A stretch of 64,000 nucleotides of DNA. It comes from Enterococcus hermanniensis. Lineage in GTDB: Bacteria > Bacillota > Bacilli > Lactobacillales > Enterococcaceae. The stretch's first letter is position 1, and each line of letters begins with the position of its first letter. The notes beneath the pieces were generated by a model. The model was not told the DNA's origin. It saw only the letters and a program-made list of their open reading frames with translations, and did no database searches. Location of the stretch: assembly GCF_001885945.1 (NCBI RefSeq), contig NZ_JXKQ01000002.1, positions 1-64,000 on the forward strand. Direction: 5' to 3'. Below are positions 32,020 through 39,981 of the stretch, in pieces. The translations under genes were made by a program, and so were the position numbers.

Positions 32020-32919
32020 ATGTATTATCCTTATATACGCGGTAAACAATTTGATTTGCTAGCTATCAACGCATTAATTAGTGCAAAACGTTGGTCGACT
32101 AAAATTTTACCGATCATCGAACCAGTTAGGGATTCGGCGACATTGAAAAAAACGATTGAATTATTTGATCAAAAAAAATTTGTTTGCTATTTGATCACTA
32201 ATCCTCAAGTAGGTACAGCCAAACGCTTTGAAGAGAAACGTTTTGAATGGTCTTTAAAAACAGATACGACTGTTCACTCCGCGGAGATCGTGACTCTAGA
32301 GAATCCTTTTTTAGCCGATTTGTATCTTTTTAATTCGAAATCTCCCAGGGTAGTGGAGCAAGAAATGATTTCGGCCGAAGCTCGATGTGTGATCCCCGAT
32401 CAGGGCCGCTTCAGAGTTTTAGCCTTACCAAATAAAATTTTATTGAAGGATGCTTTTCAAGTGCAAAAACATGTTGCAAATTATGCGGAAAAAGTAGATG
32501 ATTTTTATAGCGATGAACATCTTTATTTAAATGAATCATTTGAGGGATTCAGTGATTATACGATTGAAGGTTCACGTTACTTTGATAAAGGTGGGCCAAG
32601 TCGTGCGATTGCTTTGCATATCAGCTATTTTGATGCCTATCTTAATCTGCGTGTGAAACACTTTGTCTCAGATAGTAATGAGACTGCTAGCGATCAAGCT
32701 GGAAAATTTTTTGAAGCCCTTGCTAAATTATCTGAGTGGTACCAACGCAACCAAGATCAGTTATTATTAACATTAGGCTTAAAAGAACTATTAGGCTATC
32801 AAGCAACAAAAAAATTCCCTGGGTTGGGAAGTATAAAGAAATGGTCGTTAGCCCATCATTTGGAATTAGTAGGTGCTTACTTAGAACAAAATGACCATTG
32901 GCAGAGAGGATGGGAATAA
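32020..32919 (+). CDS. sce7725 family protein
   Basis: This 299-residue protein begins MYYPYIRGKQFDLLAINALI and contains KILPIIEPV, the opening typical of sce7725-family proteins. The function of the family is unknown; members are often beside a nuclease-like sce7726 protein. Here the neighbour is an MmcB-like protein with a similar nuclease-type core, which may fill that place. ATG at 32020 has GGAG eight bases upstream; a GTG at 32011 overlaps the preceding stop. The following GNAT gene begins at the next base after the stop. Confidence 0.7.
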   Translation: MYYPYIRGKQFDLLAINALISAKRWSTKILPIIEPVRDSATLKKTIELFDQKKFVCYLITNPQVGTAKRFEEKRFEWSLKTDTTVHSAEIVTLENPFLADLYLFNSKSPRVVEQEMISAEARCVIPDQGRFRVLALPNKILLKDAFQVQKHVANYAEKVDDFYSDEHLYLNESFEGFSDYTIEGSRYFDKGGPSRAIALHISYFDAYLNLRVKHFVSDSNETASDQAGKFFEALAKLSEWYQRNQDQLLLTLGLKELLGYQATKKFPGLGSIKKWSLAHHLELVGAYLEQNDHWQRGWE

Positions 32920-33585
32920 ATGGGTTATGAAGATGAAGATTTTATTGTTAGACAAGCCAAGCAAATGGGCGAACTTTTGGGTGGTTTCCTAGGTAAGAAA
33001 GACACAGAAGCGATACTGTCTTTTGGTGAAGAAGCGCAAACAGAGGAGCCTAAAGAAGATGAACCGCATTTCGAGTTTAGGTCAAGCAATGAATCAGATA
33101 TCACCACAATCGGGGTAATTGTCAATGAAGCAAAAAATTATTTGACAGAGCAAGGTTCCCCTCAGTGGCAGAATGGTCATGAACCACATGAAGCGATCAT
33201 TCGAGAAGATCTTAAAAAAGAAGCCAGCTATGTACTGACAATGGATGATGAAATTGTTGGAACGGTGGCTTTGATTTCAGGAGTCGATCCCGTCTACGAA
33301 GCAATTGAAGGTGCTTGGCAAGAAGCAGGACCTTACGTAGCATTGCACCACGTCGCTGTTAGCCAAAAATACCGTGGTGCAGGGATCGGTGAAAAAACAT
33401 TAAAAGCGGCAATCGAGAAAGCTGAAGAACTAGGGTTCAAAGATATTCGAATCGATACTTACCCAGCCAATCAACCCATGTTGGGATTGATTGGAAAATT
33501 GGGATTTAATTATTGTGGAATGATTTACTTTCCTTATGCAGATGGAGAACGAAAAGCCTTCCAGCTAATCAAGCGCTCGGTGTAA
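32920..33585 (+). CDS. GNAT acetyltransferase with N-terminal extension
   Basis: This 221-residue protein has an unusual acidic N-terminal segment of about 65 residues (DEDFIVRQAKQMGELLGGFLG, then QTEEPKEDEPHFEF), followed by a GNAT domain. The acetyl-CoA loop is seen in ALHHVAVSQKYRGAGIGEKTLKAAIEKA and the later GFKDIRIDTYPANQPMLGLIGKLGF. It starts right after the sce7725 gene stop. The extension may be a separate small domain that has been fused; its start MGYEDEDFIVRQAKQMGELL recalls small Firmicute proteins of unknown role. Substrate unknown. Confidence 0.8.
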   Translation: MGYEDEDFIVRQAKQMGELLGGFLGKKDTEAILSFGEEAQTEEPKEDEPHFEFRSSNESDITTIGVIVNEAKNYLTEQGSPQWQNGHEPHEAIIREDLKKEASYVLTMDDEIVGTVALISGVDPVYEAIEGAWQEAGPYVALHHVAVSQKYRGAGIGEKTLKAAIEKAEELGFKDIRIDTYPANQPMLGLIGKLGFNYCGMIYFPYADGERKAFQLIKRSV

Positions 33586-34107
33586 TTGATGCATCATTTC
33601 TTCTAAGGACGTTTCGCCATCAATTTCAATCAATGTAGGAAATTTTTTTAGTTTTTTATATTCTTGCTGATCACTTTCAAAGCGAGCTAGCCGACGTTCT
33701 ACTTCCGCTGGAGTTGACCGTTTATTTAAGCGCGTAAGTAATGTCTTTTTGGAAATATTGATCCAGATAGGAATCACTTGATCACCGAATAGTTGATGTA
33801 GATTCAAAAAGCCGATTACGGTGACCGGGTCGTAACAATGACCTTTAGCTAAAGCCGTTTGTAATGTATCAATCGCGATGCCATAGAACTGTTCGTCATA
33901 AACATCAAATTCAGCAAATTGATTGTCTATGATCATCTGTTTGAAGCTCTTTTTAGTTATAAAAAAGTAGTCACGTCCGTGAACTTCGCCGTGACGTGGT
34001 TCACGGGTCGTATATGAAATAATTTTTTGTTCAGGTGGGAATGCTTTTTCAGCTAGGCTTGTTTTGCCTGATCCGCTAGGTCCCATGAATAAATAGCAAT
34101 GATTCAT
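33565..34107 (-). CDS. Guanylate kinase-like protein
   Basis: This 180-residue protein has a P-loop near the start (LFMGPSGSGKTSLAEKAF) and a GMP-binding-like segment TTREPRHGEVHGRDYFFI, as in guanylate kinases. The later RLNKRSTPAEVERRLARFESD fits the lid and core. It is not the usual gmk, which is normally with rpoZ and longer. ATG at 34107 is used: it has AAGGA 10 bases upstream. It converges on the GNAT gene with a 21-base overlap of the coding ends and diverges from pbp5 with 63 bases between starts. Confidence 0.8.
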   Translation of the reverse strand: MNHCYLFMGPSGSGKTSLAEKAFPPEQKIISYTTREPRHGEVHGRDYFFITKKSFKQMIIDNQFAEFDVYDEQFYGIAIDTLQTALAKGHCYDPVTVIGFLNLHQLFGDQVIPIWINISKKTLLTRLNKRSTPAEVERRLARFESDQQEYKKLKKFPTLIEIDGETSLEEMMHQLHRALD

Positions 34108-34170
34108 CAATAACACGTCCTTTTCTTTATTATAAAGAAAGAGGCCCAAGGAAGCTAGGGAGGAACTCTC

Positions 34171-36195
34171 ATGGAGAGAAGTACACGTACAAAGAAACAA
34201 AATAAGAAACTGCCAATCATTATAGGAATAATCATCGTCTTGTTGATTGTAGGCTTTTTTGGTGTTCGTTATTACCAAGCACGCCAATTAGCAAAAACCG
34301 GTGAAGCAACAGTTACGACATTTGTAAAAAATCTGCAAAAAAAGAAGTATTCGGATACAAAGAAACAATTGTCTAGCGATGCTGTCAAAAAAGTGGGTTA
34401 TACGAAGGCGGAAGTTGCTGAGAAGTACCAGTCGATTTTTTCAGGCATTAGTGCATCAAATATCAAAATGAAAAATCTAAAGGTCGAAAAGAAAAATGGG
34501 GCGAATCACTTTTCCTATGAGTTATCGTTCAATACCGGTTTTGGACAATTAAAAAATCAGAAGTATGCAGGTACATTGTCCGCTGACGGTAAACAAATCA
34601 ATTGGAAACCAAATTTGATCTTTCCCGGGATGTCAGGAAAAGATAAAATCAATTACCAAGTCGATGCGGCAACGCGAGGTGAAATCGTCGATCGTAATGG
34701 TGAAGGCCTAGCCACGAATGGTACGGTCTATCAATTAGGCGTAATCCCTAAAAATTTGGGTAGCGGTACGGATCGCACGACCAAAATTGCGGCTATTGCT
34801 AAAAGTTTAGCTTTAGCAGATACAGACGTTGAATCTGCGTTATCCCAAAGTTGGGTTCAAGAAGATTTCTTTGTTCCCCTAAAAACAACTGCTGAAGCGC
34901 CGACGGAAACGCCAGAAGGATTAGAAGTCCAAACAACAACTGGGCGGACCTACCCATTGAAAGAAGCAGCAGCTCAATTGATCGGGTATGTAGGTAAAGT
35001 AACTGCTGATGATATTAAAAAGAATGCGGATCTTTCTACGGATAGTGTGATTGGTCGTAGTGGGTTAGAACGAGCTTTAGATAAACAATTGCGAGGCACA
35101 GGCGGTGGCTCATTAGCGATCACTGACAGTAAGGGAAACGAGAAAAAAGTTTTACAAAAAATTGAGAAAAAAGATGGCGAAACAGTTAAATTGACGATCG
35201 ATAGTCGTGCCCAGCAAATCGCCTATAATAGTCTAGGTGGAAAAGCCGGTTCAAGTGTCGTCATGGCTCCTAAGACAGGGGAATTATTAGTAGCTGCTAG
35301 CTCACCAAGTTTTGATCCTAATAAAATGACCAATGGTATCAGCCAAACCGATTATGATGCGTATAGTAACGATGCGAACCAACCATTCATGAGTCGTTTT
35401 GCAACAGGCTATGCACCAGGGTCAACTTTTAAACCAGTAACAGCTGCAATCGGAATTGATGCTGGAACATTGAATCCAGACGAAGAATTAACGATTAATG
35501 GATTAAAATGGCAGAAAGACACTTCTTGGGGATCGTATCAAGTGACGCGTGTTTCTGACGTTAGTCCCGTTAATTTAAAGACGGCTTTAGTTTATTCCGA
35601 TAATATTTATATGGCACAAGAAACGTTGAAGATGGGTGAGAAAACGTTCCGCGCAGGATTGAATAAATTTATCTTTGGTGAGGATTTAGATTTACCGATC
35701 TCAATGGATACTGCACAAATATCAAGTAAAGACAGTTTTAGTTCGGAGATTTCTTTAGCCGACACTGGGTATGGACAAGGACAATTATTATTAAATCCAA
35801 TCCAACAGATTACGACTTATTCCGTTTTTCCTAATAATGGAACCTTGGTTTATCCAAAATTGATTGCAGACAAAGAAACGAAAACGAAAAAAGATGTGAT
35901 CAAAGCGAGTTCAGCAGCTACCATCACAAGCGATATGCAAGCAGTCGTAAGCGATGAGAATGGGACTGCACATAGTTTAGCTGCCCTAAATATCCTGCTA
36001 GCTGCCAAAACTGGGACAGCAGAAATCAAACAAAAACAAGATGAAAAAGGACAAGAGAATAGCTTCTTATATGCCTTTGATTCAGATAAACAAAATTATT
36101 CAGTCGTTGAATTTTTAGAAAACAAAGCAGAAGGAACGTCTGCTACTGAGCTTTCAAAGGATTTATTGACGTATTTGCATCAGACTTATCAATAA
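34171..36195 (+). CDS. pbp5: Low-affinity class B penicillin-binding protein (PBP5 type)
   Basis: A 674-residue protein resembling enterococcal PBP5 along its whole length. A single N-terminal anchor (about 14-36) is followed by a MecA_N/NTF2-like domain (about 40-155), a PBP dimer domain and the transpeptidase domain. The catalytic motifs are STFK (Ser 418), SDN (476-478) and KTGTAE (613-615). Residue 481 is Met, the position equal to Met485 of E. faecium, where substitutions accompany higher ampicillin resistance; the residue here is the sensitive form. The start has AGGGAGG upstream. The gene is not followed or preceded by psr and ftsW as in E. faecium; its neighbours are a guanylate-kinase-like gene and a small protein. 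Resistance level cannot be predicted. Confidence 0.93.
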   Translation: MERSTRTKKQNKKLPIIIGIIIVLLIVGFFGVRYYQARQLAKTGEATVTTFVKNLQKKKYSDTKKQLSSDAVKKVGYTKAEVAEKYQSIFSGISASNIKMKNLKVEKKNGANHFSYELSFNTGFGQLKNQKYAGTLSADGKQINWKPNLIFPGMSGKDKINYQVDAATRGEIVDRNGEGLATNGTVYQLGVIPKNLGSGTDRTTKIAAIAKSLALADTDVESALSQSWVQEDFFVPLKTTAEAPTETPEGLEVQTTTGRTYPLKEAAAQLIGYVGKVTADDIKKNADLSTDSVIGRSGLERALDKQLRGTGGGSLAITDSKGNEKKVLQKIEKKDGETVKLTIDSRAQQIAYNSLGGKAGSSVVMAPKTGELLVAASSPSFDPNKMTNGISQTDYDAYSNDANQPFMSRFATGYAPGSTFKPVTAAIGIDAGTLNPDEELTINGLKWQKDTSWGSYQVTRVSDVSPVNLKTALVYSDNIYMAQETLKMGEKTFRAGLNKFIFGEDLDLPISMDTAQISSKDSFSSEISLADTGYGQGQLLLNPIQQITTYSVFPNNGTLVYPKLIADKETKTKKDVIKASSAATITSDMQAVVSDENGTAHSLAALNILLAAKTGTAEIKQKQDEKGQENSFLYAFDSDKQNYSVVEFLENKAEGTSATELSKDLLTYLHQTYQ

Positions 36196-36250
36196 AATAC
36201 TTGTCTGAGAAGCTAATGCTTGGTAAGATATCCAAGAAGGACGGTGTCTT

Positions 36251-36433
36251 ATGAACAAACGACAACGAAAAAAACAAGCATACAAACAATATATCCGTGC
36301 AATTTTTGAAGGGTATGAAAAAATGTTAGAAGATGCTTCAATTAAAGAATTGCACTTCAGCTATTTAAAAGAAACGACTTATTTGGAACGTGATGACCAA
36401 GATAAGATTCATTTCACTACAAAAGAAAAATAA
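36251..36433 (+). CDS. Small basic hypothetical protein downstream of pbp5
   Basis: This 60-residue protein begins MNKRQRKKQAYKQYIRAIFEGYEKM, a basic helix, and ends in a Lys-rich tail. It is not recognised. An AAGGA-type site about 12 bases before the ATG and the terminator right after it support real expression. It lies 56 bases after pbp5 and is probably co-transcribed. Confidence 0.7.
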   Translation: MNKRQRKKQAYKQYIRAIFEGYEKMLEDASIKELHFSYLKETTYLERDDQDKIHFTTKEK

Positions 36434-36436
36434 TGA

Positions 36437-36476
36437 AAAGGACTTCTCAGCTTACTTTGGTTGAGAAGTCCTTTTT
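36437..36476 (+). terminator. Terminator of the pbp5 transcript
   Basis: AAAAGGACTTCTCA pairs with TGAGAAGTCCTTTT around a loop of about ten bases. Confidence 0.9.
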
Positions 36477-36657
36477 AGCGCGGAGGTCTAAAAGTAGAGT
36501 ATGCATAATTATCATGAACTTACCTCCATCTTAAGACTGAAAAATTCATTAAGAGATTCTTAGCATCGTAAATATTTTTATAAAAAAGAGGGTTCAAAGG
36601 CATAAAAATCATGAAGTGAGCTAAAATAAGGGTATGGAAAAACAGGAGGGAATAGTA

Positions 36658-37704
36658 ATGAAACTTCATAAATATATTTTATTGGCAGGATTAGGCCTAT
36701 CGTTAGGAGCAGGCTTGATCAGTCAAACAATCGCCCATGCAGCTTCTTCTTCTTCTGATGACGGTGCGATCAATGAACGTTGGGGGAAACCAACATTTGT
36801 GGCAGGAGCAGGCTTGAACCAAACACAATTATCGGAAACGATGAATAAATTAGGTGTGACGCAAGACAATGTAAAAACGGAGCAAGCGACTGGTGCAGAT
36901 TTAGTGAAGTATTTAGGTTATGGAAGTGGCGATGATAGCGTCATGTTGAGTTCAGTCGTTGTGAACCGCGAGGATCAAGGCAAAGGAATCAATGTAAAAA
37001 TCTTAACACCGGAAAATATTACTCAAATCACAGCAGATCAATATAAAAATCCGTTAGTGACAGCAGGGATCACCGATGCTACAGTCAAAGTAGCGAGTGT
37101 TGTCAAGGTAACAGGTGAGAGTGCTTTAACAGGTGTTTATAAAGCTTTTGAAGCAAACGGTGAAACAGTCGATCCAGAACGTGCTCAGCTTGCACAGACA
37201 GAATTAGATACGACTTCGGATGTTTCTCAATCAGTAGTGAACAAAGCCAATGAACAAAATGATAATCAAAATTTAACTGATAGCGAAAAAGAAAAAGCCG
37301 ATGAAGCTTATAAAGCACAATTGAATCAAACCTTAGTCGATATCAAAAAAGAGTTAGCTGACTTAAAAGAAAAACAAGGGGAACTAGCTACTAAGGCGGA
37401 TGTTGAAAAAATCGTCAATGATGCATTAGCTAAAAATAATCTCTCTGACTATGTCACGACAGACGACGTGAACAAACTGGTCTCTTTAGCGGAGAAATAT
37501 CAAACAACTGATGGCGTATTAGACAAAGAGTCAATTGCTCAATTAGACAAAATCAGCGATGATTTCAAAGGTACCGTCAATAAATTATCCGATCAATTAG
37601 GTAGTTTTGGCGACTCGCTTAAAGGAACACTTGAGAATAATCAAGGTTTTTTCGCAAATTTATGGCAGCAAATCAAAGGATTCTTTAGTGGATTAACAAA
37701 CTAA
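36658..37704 (+). CDS. Secreted DUF1002 domain protein
   Basis: This 348-residue protein has a signal peptide (MKLHKYILLAGLGLSLGAGLISQTIAHAASSS, cleavage near residues 28-31). A DUF1002 domain (about 35-190) includes FVAGAGLNQTQLSETMNKLGV and TDATVKVASVVKVTGESALTGVYKAF. The C-terminal 150 residues are charged and coiled-coil-like (VDIKKELADLKEKQGELATKAD) ending in FFANLWQQIKGFFSGL. The function of DUF1002 is unknown. ATG at 36658 follows GGAGGG. No anchor motif is seen, so it is probably released or held by the envelope. It has its own terminator. Confidence 0.82.
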   Translation: MKLHKYILLAGLGLSLGAGLISQTIAHAASSSSDDGAINERWGKPTFVAGAGLNQTQLSETMNKLGVTQDNVKTEQATGADLVKYLGYGSGDDSVMLSSVVVNREDQGKGINVKILTPENITQITADQYKNPLVTAGITDATVKVASVVKVTGESALTGVYKAFEANGETVDPERAQLAQTELDTTSDVSQSVVNKANEQNDNQNLTDSEKEKADEAYKAQLNQTLVDIKKELADLKEKQGELATKADVEKIVNDALAKNNLSDYVTTDDVNKLVSLAEKYQTTDGVLDKESIAQLDKISDDFKGTVNKLSDQLGSFGDSLKGTLENNQGFFANLWQQIKGFFSGLTN

Positions 37705-37705
37705 T

Positions 37706-37747
37706 TAAAAAGATTGTGTCATTTTTTCGAAGGACACAATCTTTTTT
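37706..37747 (+). terminator. Terminator of the DUF1002 gene
   Basis: AAAAGATTGTGTC pairs with GACACAATCTTTTT with a following T run. Confidence 0.9.
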
Positions 37748-37905
37748 TATTATCTTTAGCAGTTATTGCTTATCAATCAGGCGCTGCTAGGGTAAAATGA
37801 AAGAGTGAATTTAATTCAAATGCAGTTATCGTACGATTTAGCAGAAATAATAATTATGGTAATATTTATGATAGAATTCAATCAAAAAATAAAGGAGGGT
37901 CTTAG

Positions 37906-38754
37906 ATGGAGACTCCAGAAAAACAGGAAGAACTTCAAAACGATACATCGTTTAATTCTGTAAAAGAATCTGCTTCAGGTGTGCTAGGTGGTTTGATGGG
38001 CCAACTTAAACGATTAGAAGAAGCAATGGACGAGGAACGAATGGGCGATGTCTATCGAATTTATTGGAATGAATTGCCCATGTCCATTCAACAGTCGAGT
38101 AATGAGAACCATGAGATCGATAATTTTTTGACTAGTAAATTAGATCAAGAAATTCAACGGACATTCCCATTTATGATCATGCGTGAAGTCATTTCACCTG
38201 TCTTAATGGATTACCAAATCGGTAGTTATTATCGAGATCGGACGGTCCTTCAAGTTGACGCGACACAACCTGCGATCAAAATCTTTCCCTTAATCCGTGA
38301 GCAATGGGAAAAAGCAGCATCAGGTAAATACAAAGCAGAGATGGCTGAGTTACAAAACCAGCAAGATGACTTTGATGCAAAATCAATTGCTGCTCAATCG
38401 GAGCTCCGTGGATTGAATGAAAAGATTTCGCAACAAGAAAAACAAAAAGCAGAATTAGAAGAAACAAAGACTTTTATGAATCGCAAGAAGATCGAAGATG
38501 AGATCGAAGAAATCGATCAAGTCATCAAAGATTTGAAGCAACAACGAAGTCAATGGACGCCGTTTGTTGGTGATCAAATGTCTGGCAAATCACAAAAAAT
38601 CGAACTAGCTAATAAAATTGCAGCACTAGCATTAGAACAAGCAATCGCTTTGAAAGAATTACGGTTGATCAATAAACGTTTTGGTGGGTTGGTAGAAATG
38701 GATGTTGCCCTTGATCGGTTTATTGAGGATTTTTTGAATAAGGGGGCAAAATAG
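37906..38754 (+). CDS. Coiled-coil protein of unknown function, first gene of a pair
   Basis: This 282-residue soluble protein is not recognised. An N-terminal Gly-rich helix (SGVLGGLMGQLKRLEEAMDEER) is followed by a globular part (about 45-140) and a coiled coil (about 145-210: QSELRGLNEKISQQEKQKAELEETK). GGAGGGTC precedes the ATG. It starts the pair that continues at 38755 with no gap, and a terminator ends the pair. No catalytic motif is visible; the coiled coil suggests a partner-binding role. Confidence 0.75.
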   Translation: METPEKQEELQNDTSFNSVKESASGVLGGLMGQLKRLEEAMDEERMGDVYRIYWNELPMSIQQSSNENHEIDNFLTSKLDQEIQRTFPFMIMREVISPVLMDYQIGSYYRDRTVLQVDATQPAIKIFPLIREQWEKAASGKYKAEMAELQNQQDDFDAKSIAAQSELRGLNEKISQQEKQKAELEETKTFMNRKKIEDEIEEIDQVIKDLKQQRSQWTPFVGDQMSGKSQKIELANKIAALALEQAIALKELRLINKRFGGLVEMDVALDRFIEDFLNKGAK

Positions 38755-39789
38755 ATGGCAGATGAAAAAAATAAATTCAATCAAATTTATGATACATTAG
38801 TCAATTCTGATGAAGATCCAGCCTTGCATATTCGTGAAAAAGAAACTCTACATCCTGAAGATCCAGCTTTAGAAGAAAAGAGTGATCAAGTGAAACCTTC
38901 CGATCAAGAAAAATCGGTCAGTGAAACATCCCTGACTTATTATGATAACCGCCAACAAAGCTACCAAGATTTATTAGAACTGATTGATGATGCGGAAAAA
39001 GAACTCGCAGATCTTAAATTCCGCAAGTTACTGATGGAATCAGATTTCTTAGCTTTATTAGACTACTTCAATCAAATCTTTGTTACTAAAGAAAAGCAAG
39101 CCTCGGCTATTGCTAAAGGGGCCTTGTTAGAATTCTTCACCTTTGAATTAATTAAACCGCTAGAAGGCCATGGACTACAGTTGTCAACCAATGATTTTTC
39201 AACATGGGAAAGTAAGTATTTCAATCTTTCTTACCGTTTGATGGATAAGAATGAAATCGGGTTTAGTTTTATGATGCCAACATCTGATGGAAAATTCCGC
39301 AATGAAAAAATTAAATTGATGGAAGTTTATCCTGAATCAATGAAGGTAAAAGTCTTTGATGATGCTGTCTTGACTTTATTAAAAGATTGTTACAGTAATC
39401 ATATTTATACAAGTGGCCAAAATTCAATGTTCAGTCGTGAGATGAATGATGTGATCAGCCACATGAAAGCATTAGGCTTTGAATTCGATGAAAATCTATT
39501 GGATAACAGCAAACCGTTGGATATGTCTGTAACGATCCCGCATAAAGTACCTATCGATGTACTAGATCGAATATTTATTACTACAATGGATCATGAAAAA
39601 TATGATTTCAAAAAAATCGGGGATGAACATTATTTAGTTGCGTTAGATGGTCAACAAACCGTGACGATCGCTCAAGACGATGCAAGTCAGACTTGCAAGC
39701 TAACTATGAATACTGATCGAAAGAACAAATCATTGATTGAGTTCTTCGGTAGCTATCCATTTTTAGTCCCATTAACAATCACAGATTAA
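38755..39789 (+). CDS. Protein of unknown function, second gene of a pair
   Basis: This 344-residue soluble protein begins at the codon after the upstream stop, with GGGGGC as its binding site inside the previous gene end. The first 60 residues are low-complexity and acidic (DPALEEKSDQVKPSDQEKS), then come a charged helical middle (LLELIDDAEKELADLKFRKLLMESDF) and a globular C-terminal half rich in beta structure. I recognise no domain. The tight coupling to the upstream coiled-coil gene suggests one complex. Confidence 0.75.
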   Translation: MADEKNKFNQIYDTLVNSDEDPALHIREKETLHPEDPALEEKSDQVKPSDQEKSVSETSLTYYDNRQQSYQDLLELIDDAEKELADLKFRKLLMESDFLALLDYFNQIFVTKEKQASAIAKGALLEFFTFELIKPLEGHGLQLSTNDFSTWESKYFNLSYRLMDKNEIGFSFMMPTSDGKFRNEKIKLMEVYPESMKVKVFDDAVLTLLKDCYSNHIYTSGQNSMFSREMNDVISHMKALGFEFDENLLDNSKPLDMSVTIPHKVPIDVLDRIFITTMDHEKYDFKKIGDEHYLVALDGQQTVTIAQDDASQTCKLTMNTDRKNKSLIEFFGSYPFLVPLTITD

Positions 39790-39839
39790 AAGCAAGAGCA
39801 AGAGACATGTTTTTCGTTTCTTGGCTCTTGCTTTTTTTA
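39788..39839 (+). terminator. Terminator after the 37.9 to 39.8 kb gene pair
   Basis: AAAAGCAAGAGC(AAGAGAC) pairs with (GTTTCTT)GGCTCTTGCTTTTTT. Confidence 0.85.
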
Positions 39840-39916
39840 GGTATTTGAGGAAAAATTAAATTTTATGGCTTTTTTTCTAGGAAATTACGTTCACTCGTGA
39901 AAGTCCGTAAATCCTA

Positions 39917-39925
39917 TGATATACT
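39917..39925 (+). promoter_or_regulatory. Extended -10 promoter element of asnB
   Basis: TGATATACT has the TGN extension and a TATACT hexamer, 57 bases before the GTG start. The -35 is weak, as allowed with an extended -10. Confidence 0.5.
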
Positions 39926-39981
39926 TTGAAAGTTGATATGAAAGAGTATCAGATTACCATGTTTGAAAGAGGGTAGAGATT

